From: Lyophyllum atratum
Taxonomy: Eukaryota; Basidiomycota; Agaricomycetes; Agaricales; Lyophyllaceae
Assembly: GCA_014905825.1 (NCBI GenBank)
Contig: JACGCN010000004.1
Coordinates: 1,798,001 to 1,862,000 of the forward strand
Direction of reading: 5' to 3'
DNA: 64,000 nt
Both the position numbers and the translations under genes were made by a program. How positions within the stretch are numbered: position 1 is the first letter of the stretch; each line of letters begins with the position of its first letter. Below are positions 37,863 to 50,600 of this stretch, piece after piece. The notes below the pieces were generated by a model. That model saw only the letters and a list, made by a program, of their open reading frames with translations. It ran no database searches and was not told where the DNA came from.

Positions 37863-38064
37863 GTCGGGTTCATCATCTCGCCTCGTAAATTGTTGCGGAC
37901 TCTTGCTGTTAACATGTTCATGGAATGCTATTTTTCTTTCTGCACCAATCTAAGGTGACCGTCTCACGTCCTCTGGCTTGACGTCCAGACGTTCAAGGTC
38001 ATGTGTTGTCCCATGTGTTCTCCAATTGCAACCAGGATATAAAATGAATCGACCATACACACAT

Positions 38065-39578
38065 TTATGACTTGCTGCGCGCTGCGATACGTCTATCCTT
38101 GCCCGGACGTTTGCTGCCTCCACCGCGTCCTCCACCACGTCCTCCACCTGCACCTCGTCCACTACCTGCACCTCGTCCACCACCCCTCCCACCGCCTCTA
38201 GCACCTCCTCTGCTGCTCCCGCCTCTCCGTCCTCCAAAGTCATCCGTGGAATCCCTGGTATTTGATTTTGATCTTCTGTTAGCGCCTCCGAATCCATATT
38301 TCGAATCTCGCGCTTGGCGGCCGCCCCGGCCACCTGATGTTCCACGGCCACCTGACGCTCCAGCACCCCTACCGCGTTTAGCTGGGCGATCTGCGATGGC
38401 ATCTTCGACAGCAATATCGAACTCGTCGTCGCCTGCTTGAGGATTGTCGAGGATATCCTTTCGTTCTAGAGCATCCCATTAATGGCCATGACTATCTAGG
38501 TGAGGGAAGGAGAAAAACGTACTTCGCTTGAGACCCTTGAGACGCTCCTCCATGTCCTTTTTCGACTTTTCTCGCTCCTTGAGTTTCTCGACTTGTACCT
38601 GCTTGCCGAACTTCTTTCCTTCCCGCTCTTTCCGTTTGTCTTCGCTCTTCTTGATGCCGGCGCTCTCGTCTAGCAAGCGTTGCCGTATCCGCTCCATATG
38701 GGAGTCAGTCTTTACCATCTCTGCGAAGTAGTCGGCGGGGCGCGTGAAGGGGAACTTATGCTTGGCCGCAAGTGTGCGAGCAGCATCCGCGCTGTGCAGA
38801 GCTTGTTTATAACTTGAGTACGGGTGAGTTGGAATACCGTCGAGGTCGACAACGGGAAGTACATACAAGGCAAGTTCGCGGTTCAAATCGTCATTCACGT
38901 CGACGTCTATTGTTTGGGGGTATGACAGTACCAGTGTTTCTGTCCAAGGAAATGAGGGGTCTAATTGAATAGTTTCCCGAATTCGCTCGAGCGCAATCTG
39001 GTACACGGAAAAATGAGTACTGTAGGACTGATTGAGAGTTTTGAGTAGAGACGTACTTTATCGTCGATTTCAATTTTTTGTCGAGGCACCGCATCGTCGT
39101 CAACGAAGTCGACGTCCTCCAGCAGGACATCCGGGTCTTGCTCTTCATCTTCGCCCTCGCCACCTTCTTCTGCTTCCTCCTCGTCTTCATCGTCCTCCAC
39201 ATCGCCCTCTTGTTCGTCTTCGCTTCCGCCCTGTGACACCTCCCCATCAGCGTCAGATACGTCCTGTTCTTCTCCTTCGTCACCCTCTTCATCCGTCGAC
39301 CAATCCTCCTCGTCACCTAACGCAACGTTCAACTGTGCCCGATCAAAATCGTCCAGTCCATCGTCTCCGAGGGCCTTCATAAGGCGTGCCATACCCTCCT
39401 CGTCAACACCCTCGTCGTCGCTGTCTTCGTCTTCATCCTCATCTCCGCCTTCTGAAGCTGATTCCACAGGTTTCGGTGGGGCCTTTGCTTCGGATTTCGC
39501 AGTCACAGGTGATTTGGTGATCTTTTTAGGGCTGGCCTTCTTGCCTGAGCCTTTAATGGCTTTAGTGGTGGAAGGCAT
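38065..39578 (-). CDS. EBP2: EBP2-like ribosome biogenesis factor
   Basis: EBP2 is a nucleolar protein of pre-60S rRNA processing. Start ATG 39578 (MPSTTKAIKGSGKKASPKK). Order: a basic N terminus, a long Glu/Asp block (about residues 45-170), then the conserved EBP2 core 'IALERIRETIQLDPSFPWTE', 'LVLSYPQTIDVDVNDDLNRE', 'LAFYKQALHSADAARTLAAK', 'HKFPFTRPADYFAEMVKTDS' and 'RLLDESAGIKKSEDKRKERE', with a coiled-coil, then an RGG/GGR-rich tail (38414-38065) ending 'KDRRIAARSKS'. Introns lie at about 39054-39003, about 38870-38820 and near 38518-38465. The RGG tail is typical of nucleolar RNA-binding proteins. Divergent from AMP deaminase. Confidence 0.95.
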
Positions 39579-40226
39579 TGGAAGGCTGGACGGTGGTTGG
39601 ATCGCTCACTGTTGTTGGTGAACTTTTTTTCGGGAGAGGCTTTGATCGTAACAAGACCAAACGCCGGTCCCGGCGGTCCGAAGTCCGGTACGCCCAAGTT
39701 TGCTCAAGTTCCTTGCAAGTTCCTGTTGCTTTCCACCGTTGAACTTTCTGACCCATACCACGAGAAGAATAAAGGATTTTTATATCTGAACAAGCTCTAT
39801 CGTGAAAGTTTCTTTATTACTGTGAGCGTGAACTCTGGAACCTATTTATCTAGCAACAGAAAATGACGTCAGTAGCAATACCACGATGAAGTATGCATGA
39901 GGGCCTGCATGCAGCAGCAGCATGCCTGAGGGTCTTGAAAATTGGAAAATGAGGATGAGGTGCATATGCATGAACCAGCAGGGAATCATTGATCCAAGAA
40001 TAAAATAAAGAAGTTAATTTATATCTGGACCTCATTGCACGGTTCTGGCGGGAATTATAGGGTACGCGACATACGAAGTGAGCGCTTCGACCTGAGGCTT
40101 CAGCTGGAAGAGCGAGTTCGAATTCAAGAATGGGTGTCGGTTTGTTTGGCAAAGGTTCCTCTATGGAACAAGATTTGCCAAGACGCCCGCGCGATCAGGG
40201 CCTCACAGTATCAACACACTCTGACC

Positions 40227-43200
40227 ATGTCCTCAAACACTGGTTCACCACAAGAAAGCGAGGCAAGCTCGACGCCAGGTGGAGACACAGCGCTCCATAT
40301 CCCCGAAGCACGAGATGGGTTCTATGGGTATCCAGAAGAGAAAACCTTCCAACAGGTACGTTCAGCTGCCAATACATGACTACATTCTTACACCAGGGTT
40401 AACATCGCGGCCTTGCCTCCTCCTTTTCAGATTGGGGAGAGGTATCTGGCACAACGACGCGGCTCAGATGCGCATTCAGAGGCCTCCTTCGCTGGGAGTC
40501 TCAAACACGCTGCACTACCGCCACCCTTCTCCGAAGAGCAGGCCAATCTGTCACCCGGTGACCTCGACGAGGAAGAGGCTGTCCTAACGGCTGAGATGCA
40601 TGCGTCAGGTACGATCGCTACATCATAGGCCGATACGCATGCTCACCACGCCACAGAGGTGCTAATCAACAGTGAATACGCCGGCTTATTCCAATCCTTC
40701 CAGAAGTGTCTCGATCTACGAGATAAGTACATGGCCAAGTCCCTCCAGAGGCTCGGAGACAACCCTAAAGATCACGACGGTCACCAGCCAAGCGTCGATC
40801 AAGAACTAAGGGCCATATCGGATGCGCCGACCTCCCAATTCGAGCCGTGGAACATATACCCTCCACCGCCCCCACCACACTGGCATTGGACAGATGAAGA
40901 AAAATTCGTTAGTAATGATGGGACCCCAGGAACTCGTTCAGGTGAATTCCGCTTTGAAGAATGCCATATCCCTGGGGCACACCCATGGACGTTTAAGCTC
41001 GACGATAAAGGCGTATATCAGGTGTATGACGACAAGAAAAGAGGTATTTACTCCTTCTCCTATCTATCACCCGTGGGCGCAATTCTCATCATGTATGATG
41101 ACCGCTAGACTCTGATTCCGGCGAGAAAAAGCCTGCATTCGATATCCCCAGTATCCGAGAGTACTTTGTCGATCTTGACTTTGTTCTGGGAGTTATTGCC
41201 GATGGCCCCACGAAGAGCTTCGCTTTCCGGAGGCTCAAGTATCTCTCTAGCAAATTCACCATGTATACTCTCTTGAACGAATTTCAGGAACTGGCGGATA
41301 TGAAAGTTAGTGCTCTTCATATGCCGTCTTGACGCTAGTCTGACGAGCTGCTCGTTCAGCGTATCCCGCATAGGTAAGCTTCTTGAGATGAGGTGAGAGG
41401 AGCGTGGTCGTTATTAAGCTTGCCATGTCAGAGATTTCTATAACGTTCGAAAAGTGGATACGCACGTCCACCACTCCAGCTGCATGAATCAAAAACATCT
41501 CCTTCGCTTCATCAAATCGAAGATGAAACGCAGTCCATACGTGCGTCCATGGGTGTTTTTTCTCCTCCTCCACATCAACCGGACTAATTTGAAGCTATCA
41601 TATAGGACGTAGTAATCAATCGCGATAACGCGGATCTGACACTCGAGCAGGTCTTCCAGTCACTCAAGCTGACTGCGTATGACTTGTCCATCGACACCTT
41701 GGATATGCATGCGCACTATGATTCCTTCCACCGGTTCGATAAGTTCAACTTGAAGTACAACCCAATTGGCGAGTCGAGATTGCGTGAAATCTTCCTCAAG
41801 ACGGATAACTTGATCCAAGGGCGGTATCTTGCCGAGCTGACGCGGGGTAAGTTCCCTGTCTGACAACAAATATTGTGTGTATCTGAAAACGGGCGCATAG
41901 AGGTAATGACTGATCTTGAGCAGAGCAAATACCAAGTACGCGCCACTTTAGATATTTCCTGCTTATACTTGACTCATCACGACTTGTATCAAGAACTGCG
42001 AATGGCGTATCAGTATCTACGGCCGCGACATAGACGAGTGGGATAAGCTGGCGAAATGGGTTATCAACAACAAGCTCTTCTCCCACAACGTGCGCTGGCT
42101 TATTCAAGTCCCAAGACTTTACGAGGTGTATAAGGCGAACAAATCGGTGGCGGTGGAAACTTTTGAGGACATTGTCGTCAGTATGTTAATCTTTCACTTT
42201 CACTCCACCGTTTTTGTGTTGATCGACCCTGTCCGTGAGACGTGTTTCAACCACTTTTCGAGGTTACAAAGGACCCGACCAGCCACCCCGAACTCCATAT
42301 CTTCCTGCAGCGCGTTGTAGGCTTCGATACTGTTGACGACGAATCGAAAGTCGAGCGCCGCATTTATAAAAAGTTCCCCTACCCTCGACTATGGAACACG
42401 GCACAGTCGCCGCCTTACTCGTACTGGTGAGTCTTGTCTCGTGCTCCAACGATTTCATAGGCGGATATCAATTGTCCTTTAGGATTTACTATATGTTCGC
42501 TAACATGGCAAGTCTCAACAACTGGCGTCGTCTTCGTGGTTTCAGTAAGTGCCCCTTTGTTTCTTCAACCCTCTGATCCCTGACGAGCCCTCCCTGACAA
42601 GACACGTTCGTCTTCCGCCCGCACTGCGGAGAAGCTGGCGACACGGATCATTTAACCTCGGCCTTCCTCACCTCGCATTCGATCTCACACGGTATCCTAC
42701 TGCGTAAGGTCCCTGCACTGCAGTACCTGTTCTACCTAAAGCAGATTGGTATTGCCATGAGCCCGCTGAGCAACAACGCGTTGTTCTTGACCTACGAGAG
42801 GAACCCGTTGCCGGACTTCTTCAAGACGGGTCTGAATGTTAGTCTGAGCACCGACGATCCCTTGCAATTCCACTTCACAAAGGTCGGTCCTACTCGATGA
42901 TAAGCGCATGAAAGATAGTTTTGACGCGAATATGACCGATCCAGGAACCGCTCCTGGAAGAATATAGCGTGGCAGCTCATGTTAGCAACATAACTTATCT
43001 TTTGCGACAAACTGACCAGACACGCGACCCTTGTATAGATATATAAAATGCCCCAGAGCTCCCTCGCGGAGCTCGCACGGAACTCAGTCGTCCAGAGTGG
43101 CTTCGAAATGGCGATCAAACGGCACTGGCTGGGTCACCATTGGTACCTCCCAGGCTCCGCCGGAAACGACATCAATAAGGTCTGTCCCCCTCCCTCCTCT

Positions 43201-43424
43201 CCTATTCTACCTCAGTTCCTCATTTCTGACTTTTCGTGACGCAGACGAATGTACCAGACATCCGCCTTGCGTACCGGCACCAGACTCTCGTTGCCGAGCT
43301 CGACATGATTCGAGGGAAGAACCCGTTTCCGGGCCACAACTACAAGCCGACGCCGGAGGCACGCAACACGATGCTGCCGACGGTGGAGGCGGTTGCGGCG
43401 CGTGCTATGTCGAACCACCCTTAA
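40227..43424 (+). CDS. AMD1: AMP deaminase
   Basis: The enzyme converts AMP to IMP and ammonia, setting adenylate energy charge. Start ATG 40227 ([19 protein letters not shown]). Regulatory N terminus: '[20 protein letters not shown]', '[15 protein letters not shown]'. Catalytic part: '[20 protein letters not shown]', '[14 protein letters not shown]', a 14-nt micro-exon (41360-41373) giving RIPH, then '[20 protein letters not shown]' with the metal-binding His pair, '[10 protein letters not shown]', '[15 protein letters not shown]'-type segment '[19 protein letters not shown]', '[20 protein letters not shown]', '[20 protein letters not shown]' and '[20 protein letters not shown]'. The micro-exon is needed to restore the family's conserved [10 protein letters not shown] block; without it the frame fails. 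Stop 43424. Confidence 0.95.
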
Positions 43425-43435
43425 CTTGGTTTTGA

Positions 43436-43892
43436 AACTATTTTGCCAATGTGAAACGGCTGGTATTTCCTTCGTGGATTTCCCGTTGTCCAGCTTCGGT
43501 AGAGTCATTGTAGACTGCAGTAGACTTAGTGTATCGTGGGCGGAATGTATATTATTAAATGATATGGCTGGGGGAATGTATACGCAGGTGTAAGGAATCG
43601 TACTCTAAGCCGCCAGCCTTCGTCGTTCGTAGAGCACATAAATGAGAGGCAATAGACCGGGTCAGGAAAGTGAAAGTGACATTGTAAATATGTGATAGCT
43701 TTATGAAAATGATCCCTTCCAGCATCCATAATAACGTGATCGTCTGTTACTTCTCCTGCAAGATAGACTTTGAAGACTGGTGTCTTTCCGTGGTATATTA
43801 TTCGCCTGTTCGACTAGGATAGAGCTTGGATTACAATGATCTATAATGTCTTCGGAATCCTATGGTGTGTGTGAAAGGGTATGAATGCTGTA
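43436..43892. other. Short intergenic stretch between convergent genes
   Basis: 3' flanks of AMP deaminase and the E2-F-box gene; no gene seen. Confidence 0.5.
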
Positions 43893-46150
43893 TTACGGAT
43901 GACGCCTCGTCCATTGCCTCTCTAGGCTTTCTCTCTTCTTCCACAACAGGTGCATCTCCAGAGGCCGCTTAGGGGAGTGGTACTTCCTCTGTGCGCTCGT
44001 GCGAATAGCCGCCCGAAGCAGCTCCGAAAACGCCTCCTTGCCAAACGCCAACCCCCGCGCATACTGAACGCGATGGAAGAAGCCAGTCCACGTATCAACC
44101 TTGTAAATGGCCTTGATCTCTTCTACCATGCGCCCGGGTATGCCAGGCTCTGGGAATCCGTAGTTGTCGTCGAGGCGGCTGAGGTTTGATGCGTAGGTAT
44201 TGACGAAGATGTCGAGGAAGGCCCGCTGGAACATGATCAGGCGGAGGCTGACTTTGGATTCGATGAAGGTCTGGTGGAGGCGGTAGTCACTGGCCCCAGT
44301 CTCCATCGCTTCGAGCACGGGATGGGCTTGGAGGACCCAACGCACATTGCGCACGATGGCTTCTTCGAGGAATGGACCGTTGATGGTCGCCCAAGTCACG
44401 GGATTGCTCGCGGTGGGTGGGTAGGCGAGGACGAGTGTGATGAGGATGATGAGTTCGCCGAGATCAGGGACCTCAGCTTTCACCCGTGACTTGGGCACTT
44501 GGATGAAACGGTGGAGACGATGGAGGGCTTCTTGGAGAATGAGGGGTGTTGTACGAGAAAGACATAAGAGAAGGTGGAAGAGATGTCCGTACGCGGTCAC
44601 GGCCTTCTCCGATGCATGGAGGAGGGTTTTCGAGGAAGACTGGTTGGTCGGAGAGTTCTCTATGACATCGTCGCAAGCCTTCATCAACGAGACAACAATG
44701 TTGTTCATCAACTTGAAGACGACGCCGACGGTTTGATGAGGGTGCTCCGGGGGAAGAGTCCGTCGGGAAGATACCTCCTTCGTTCGTTTGTTCCGCTGCT
44801 TTTCACATTCGCGAACCGCCACATCAAGAGTCGCGAGATGGTCCCAAATGTCGTGTTCGACGCGCTCGAAGTGCCGACGATTAAACGCAAGAGGCAGGAA
44901 ATATTGAAACTCCCTTTTCTGTATGCTTAGGCGGACGCTGTACGTATCGAAGGCCTCTCTACTCAACCAATCAAAGTCAGAGGAGAGTTGGCGGGCGTTC
45001 GGCTCCAAAGCAATGCCGATCCCCAATGTTGAAGTACGCAAGGGATTACGGAGAAAGAAACAACGAAGTTCTCGCTCTAGAAGCACATGCGAGGAGGTGA
45101 CCAGGCGGCGGAACCGGGGATATGCGGTCGAGAAGGAGACAAGAGATTCAGAGGGTAAGTGTCTGGATAGTTCCAGAAGAACATCGTCGTTGAGGTTTCC
45201 TAGAAGACACGGAGGCGAGGACGGGTTGGATGAGGGCGCGAGAGTCGCACCGCGAAATGTCTTGTCGGCTGAAGCGCGGCAAACGGGGTGAGCGTCGGAA
45301 CCATACGGACAACGCTTGCACCTCCATTGTGAGATTAACTGGAAGGTAGAATGCCACGTTGGGTTTACACTCTCGATTCGGCGCAATGGGACCTTGACGT
45401 GTTTTATCCTTTGGCCTGTCGTCGCCTCTCTGGGAAGTCGGGTATCAGCGGTTTTGCCGTTGATGACAACTTCCGGTGACGAGGTCGACTGCCATAACTG
45501 GTGGAGTTGGTCTTGATCTAGAGAGTCAAGCTCGTACCGCACGAGCAAATAATCACCGATTTCGACAATTCTCCCGTCAGATTGCTCAACCTGGAGACAT
45601 TGGCAATTCAACAAGAGAACGAAGACGAAGCATTTGGCTTATAAACCTTAGTACTCGAGAAAAATGTGAGGAACTGCAGGAATAGACCACGTAAAGTCAA
45701 TGCTGGTGTGTATCTAATAGTAAAGTTTAAATTTAATGGAAATGAAAACTCGAACACGTGATATAGAAACGGCGCACTCACCCTCCAGTGTAGCCTCTCT
45801 CCAACTCGTCCTGCTCTTTAAGCAAATCACAGCAGATCCAATTTCCTGAAAGATTAGGGTGCTTGATTCCCGCGACGCTAGAATATATCATCGGTGGTGA
45901 GGAAGGCTGACACCAAACGTTGATTAACTATCCCCCGTGAAGCAACATCAACACTTACCCAGTGGTTAGGAAGCTCCACATCGAAGTGTAGTGCCAAGTC
46001 CTTCCAAGGACCGCTGGGTGGGGTGAGCACCAGGCAAAGCCTCTGTAGGTTCGCATCGTCGAAGAAGACATTCACTCCGGGGTATGGGGACTCCAAAAGC
46101 TCCTGCAAGTCATGATAAAGGCGAGAAAGAAGAGCCCGGGGGAGGGGCAT
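43893..46150 (-). CDS. Ubiquitin-conjugating (E2) domain fused to an F-box-like protein
   Basis: Start ATG 46150 (MPLPRALLSRLYHDLQELLE). Exon 1 carries an E2-type start, then 'LVLTPPSGPWKDLALHFDVE'. After an intron whose acceptor is the CAG before CCTTCC (about 45937), the frame reads 'LPNHWPSSPPMIYSSVAGIK', 'HPNLSGNWICCDLLKEQDEL' and 'ERGYTGGYTPALTLRGLFLQ', placing a Cys at the E2 catalytic position. A GT-AG intron (about 45652-45597) joins this to 'VEQSDGRIVEIGDYLLVRYE'. Downstream lies a Cys pair ('WRCKRCPYGSDAHPVCRA'), an F-box-like segment ('LGNLNDDVLLELSRHLPSES', 'LVSFSTAYPRFRRLV') and about 350 residues of helical sequence without a known motif. An E2 and an F-box-like substrate-recognition part in one protein would be unusual. 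The 46169-46423 frame upstream is not included. Stop 43893. Confidence 0.75.
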
Positions 46151-46790
46151 CACGGAACAGAAGAATTACTAGTCGGCGATGGTTGGGTTTTCTAGGACGG
46201 TCCCGGCGGTGTCAAAACATCTCGTGACAACGTGATGAGAAGCTGTGCGCCAAAAAATACACTGCATCAGCGTCGCTTGACATGTATGAATTCCATTTCT
46301 TACAGTAATCCTGTGCTCTTCGCTGTCTGCTGAAGTCTGCTGAGTGTCTTCATTCTGGTGTGGGATGAGAAACAAAGGCCCAGTGGCTCCCGTTGACTTG
46401 CTGTTGTTGACGTTGCTGAGCACGAGGTCGTAGTATATTAATAGCCGGATTTTTCCGGACCGGAAGTACCAGTCAACTTAAACTGTCGCCAGCAACACCA
46501 CCTGGAGGCTGGTATCCGTGTTGAAGCCCATCCCTTTCTCTATACAGTGAATATCCGAGCTGGGACGTCTCTGGACTCAGCCACTGTCGCCTCTAAACGC
46601 AACTCGACCGGAACGAAGCGGTATTCCTTGTCCTTCAGCCACCTACCCTATAGACTGGAAGGCGAAAATACATCTAAATACATCTACCTGTCCACCAGAT
46701 CGACTATCATCTAGTTTGCCCTCTCACTGTCTGCAAGCTCTTGGGAAGGACCACGGTTGTTGAACAGATCTGCATCCCCGCGACCGCTGG

Positions 46791-48630
46791 ATGGAGAGAG
46801 CACCACCTAATCTTTCTCCGAGCTGCTCTCCTGGTTGTCCCTCCTCATCCTCATCTTCTCCCTTTCATCAATCGTCTCCAAGTCCTTCTAGGGAACCACA
46901 CTGGATTCGACCACTATTTTCATCTGGCTCTGGCTCTGATTCTCTGCGCAGCGGCGGCACGTCTGCCTCATCGACTATATCTCATGCTTCGTCCATGCAT
47001 GCCCTGCCCATTACCCCACGGTCCTCACTCGACCAGCCCAATTCTCCGCCTATCGCGTCCGCGCCGGATGTCGCCAAGGTCGTTCTTCTTGATGACCTCC
47101 CGAGGCCTGTTCCTGCAATCGAGGGGCCGTCTCGCACCCATCAGGCGTCCACCACTTCATTTCCACACTCTCACACCCCACCACCAAGCCCACCTAAGCC
47201 GTCCCACACCCCCGCGAAGCCCCGCGCACCGATTCAGATCCCGCCGCGTGCCCTCAAGAAGCTCAAGCACTTCCTTGACCGTGAACAATGCTCCGCGCGG
47301 CCCTTGCGACTCAAGGGCGCCAGCCACAGGATGCTCATAGCGCTGGATGGAGGAACGAGGGGAGCTTTACGGATGGGGGGGTCAAGGCATTCGGTATGTT
47401 GCCTAGTATATACTCTTTACATCTCCCTGCCCTGCTAATAAACCTCTCCGCATGAACACAGACTCTCCCTCTTCTCCGGCACCCTTATCCTCAAATACCC
47501 GACACGCCAACACGAGTTCGTCACCCGCCTCTTCAAGAAAGTCGCCCTCCCCCACGGCATTGTCGGCGGCGGCGCCGACGACATCACCCTGTTCAACAGC
47601 ACCAAAACCCCTGACTACTGCCTCTACGACGCTCGACACCCCCCTCTCTCTACTTCGGGTCCAGGTTCTGGTTTGCGCAGGCCCGCGTTCGAGAACTTCC
47701 CCACTGTCATTTTCGAGGTGGCTTACTCCCAGACCCGCCGCAAGGTCAGCGAGGCCGCCGCGCGCACCATCGGCGGCTCGTTCGGCGCTATTAAGCTCGT
47801 CGTGGCTATCAAGCTCCAGTATGTCACCCTCAAGAGCAATGGTGTTCGCCCGCCAATCGAGACTGCGATCGCAGACTACTGGATGGTCACGAAGGTGGAG
47901 GAGTTGGGTAAGTATAGTGGTCCTGTTAATTGTTTGCTTCCTGCGGGCGGTCCCCTTCCTAATTCTGGTCAGCAGGATTCGGAGGAGGAGGACGACGGGG
48001 GCGACGGTGATGGAGATGCGGAGTATGTTGATGATGGGAGCGATGGCGATGGCGATGGCGATGATGATGACGATGATGACGACGGCGATGCCAATGCCGA
48101 CACTGACGATGAGGACAACAATAGCACCACTATCCCGACTGCGTATCGCTACGTGATGCGCAACAAGGACGCAGGCGACGGCAAGGAAGGCCTTGTCGGT
48201 GGTTTCTCTGTCCTCCATGTCCATCGCACAGAGACATACACCGTACGTCCCCTGCTTCTACCCTTATATCCTTGTTTCCATTATCCTGCGCTATCCTAAT
48301 CTCTACATCTGTGTGCGTCCACAGATCCTCCCCAAGGCCCCAGATGAGCCTCCAATGGAGTCGCCCGCCTCTGCCTCTGCCTCACCTCCGCAGCTGCCGT
48401 CCCTCAACTTCTACTATTCCCAGCTGTACCACGGGAAGTGCCCACCCTATATGAATGAGGACCACCCGATCCTTCGCATCCCGTACGCAGATATCCGCTC
48501 GGTTTTACGGCACACCGAGGAGCAGCAGGCGGGGGACGATCTGTTCCGGGGGACGAAGAGGAGGAGGGGTTTTTTGGAGAATGCGAAGATGTCGGCGGAG
48601 CAGAATCAGAAGAGGTTGAGGTTGGGCTAG
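46791..48630 (+). CDS. PD-(D/E)XK-like (restriction-nuclease fold) hypothetical protein
   Basis: Start ATG 46791 (MERAPPNLSPSCSPGCPSS). The N-terminal 200 residues are Ser/Pro-rich and disordered. After an intron (about 47396-47460) the frame reads 'LILKYPTRQHEFVTRLFKKV' and 'PTVIFEVAYSQTRRKVSEAA', 'FGAIKLVVAIKLQY'; this E-V-A-Y-S then hydrophobic strand is seen in fungal uncharacterised PD-(D/E)XK-like proteins, and the E-x-K lysine is not present. An acidic Asp-rich stretch (48000-48120) is inserted before the C-terminal part ('SLNFYYSQLYHGKCPPYM', 'RIPYADIRSVLRHTEEQ'). A problem: the frame of exon 1 upstream of about 47340 differs by one base from the frame needed to enter exon 2, so either an extra short intron or a frameshift exists there. 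Function unknown. Confidence 0.6.
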
Positions 48631-50600
48631 GGTGGGTTGAGTTGGTACTGCACTCGTCGACGGTGACATTGGCGGTTGGCGTTTGGACTTTGACCTAGCT
48701 TTTTGTCTTTGGCTTTTGTGTTTTGTTGAAACCTGTTTTGTGTGGATATATAATATACCTTTTGGATGAAAATGAGGAGATTCAGACTTTACACCTCTAC
48801 ATCGAAGATCACTGCCTTACATAACTCCAGATCCTCGGTCTCCATCGCAGCGACAGTCGCCGATCAAGTCGGCTGTGCTCCCGGTGAATGGCGCGTTGAG
48901 GTGTCCCATATCGTCGAGAAGTTGCAACAAAGTATCGCGGAAATGAATTCGTGGTCGAGGTGCATACAAAACTCCATTCAGGACCATCTCAATTCTCATG
49001 TGACTAACTAGGTGCAGCAAAAATTGAAACTCCAAACGTTATGTTTCCAACATACACAACGTACTTCATCGAGTCATCTGTCAGGAACTTGTCGAGCACA
49101 CCGACTAGCCCCTGGTACCCGCTAGCGAGCAGGCATCATTAACGCTCCGCGTTGAATTCGTGCGTTCTTTTCTGCAAGTTTCACATTTCTGACCACTTCC
49201 TCAGCTGGGTGGCCTTGACGGACTGAAGATGGCCTGCGAGGACATCCCCAGTGGTGATCTCTCGATTGTGCATCAGTTCGCAGACGACGAAAAAGTGGTT
49301 CTCTCTTGCAGGGATCGTTTCCTCAAGGTTTCAGACCACTGAAGGCCACGTGCAAGCGCTTTCGCGCTAGAACCTCTGCTGCGCACTCGTTTACGGGATG
49401 GTGTTCATATCACAGTGAGCGCGCATACACTGCATATGCCAGATTTGTTTAAGCACTGAGAATCGACTAGAGATAGAATGTAGTAGGATTGGATGCGCCA
49501 TGAGTCCCCTCGACAATGATCCACAATCTCCGTTGTCCGTAGCGATATTCATGACCGCATGTTGAGCGCGACCAGGTCCTCACGCCGCGGATGTCATGTC
49601 TTGGCAAAACTTGGTTTGTATAGCGTAGGTTCCAACCTGTGTATAACCAGTCGGTTGGATAGAAGCAGGACATCTAAGTTAAATTCAGCACCAACCACAT
49701 CAGACGTGACGGGTTGGTGACGGGTCCTCTTATTCTGAGCAAAGGGGTACAGCGCCCCTCAGTCTGCGTAGATGCTCAATGACCCAGCCAGCACCTTCCT
49801 GACATGGAGAAGAGGGCTTATCGCAGTTTGCTATGTTGATGGCCCAGACCCTGCACTAATAAACTTGAAGGCGACCTGTGCCTATACCTACCATCATCTT
49901 GAGGTGCTGTTGGAATTTTTAATCCTATAGTTCGTATACTGCTGGCCCGGGGCAGCGCATCACAACATCACATACGTCGTGAGCGAACGCATCATAAGTC
50001 GACAAACCGCCACGACATATTGCGCCGTCAACGATCCAGAGCGTAGATGCTCAATGACCCAGCCAAAAAGAAGAGGGCTGATGGTCACAGGGGAGTTCCT
50101 CACAATTCATATCCCTCGATAGCGGTAAAGGGGGTGGAAAGGAGGTCCGACATGATTTGATTGAACCCCTGTATCGCGAACACCACTCCCTCATCCTTCC
50201 CTACCATCCAAGACTCTCAAAGAAGCAAGGTCCATCCATCCACAACAAAGTCTAAGCAGATTGCATTGCCTCCAACAACAACAGTCGAACTACACGAATA
50301 AACCAAACACGAGCGATCGCGAAGGAGTAGCACAAAAATCGAAATCAGGAATCAGGAATCAGTAGGGGGTACCCGTGTAACTTGTAACTTGTATCGGTAC
50401 GTGTCTGTATATGGATGAGTGGGTAAGCATGTATGTTGTATCTCGTATCATTGTAGCACCGGTGCATTGTATCATGGGTGATGAGACGGTGTAGGGCAGA
50501 GGGGTAGGTCAGCAGCTGGATCGAAAAACATATACAAGAAGAAGCAAAAAATCAGAAAAAAGAAAAGCAAGCAAGCATGTACACATCCCCCCCCCCGCCC
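48631..50600. other. Intergenic stretch, no supported gene
   Basis: No coding frame with a known motif. It holds a 25-bp direct repeat (see next entry), homopurine/homopyrimidine tracts near 50530-50570 and a poly-C run at 50587-50596. The right end is the 3' flank of the AMPK beta gene. Confidence 0.5.
49766..50065 (+). repeat. Two copies of a 25-bp direct repeat
   Basis: The 25 bases at 49766-49790 (from gcgtagatgctcaatg to cccagcca) recur identically at 50041-50065, 275 bp apart, and both are followed by gaagagggct within 30 bp. This may be the remains of a local duplication. Confidence 0.6.

Noticed and set aside
38072..38440. Proline-rich plus-strand frame
   Set aside because: Antisense of the RGG/GGR tail of EBP2.
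46169..46423. 84-codon frame just upstream of the E2-F-box gene, considered as its 5' exon
   Set aside because: Ends in a stop before 46150 and a splice into the E2 frame was not found; the ATG at 46150 gives the E2 family start.
47403..48224. 273-codon minus-strand frame, Ile/Val-rich
   Set aside because: Antisense of the acidic Asp repeat in the PD-(D/E)XK-like gene; the Ile/Val run is the complement of Asp codons.
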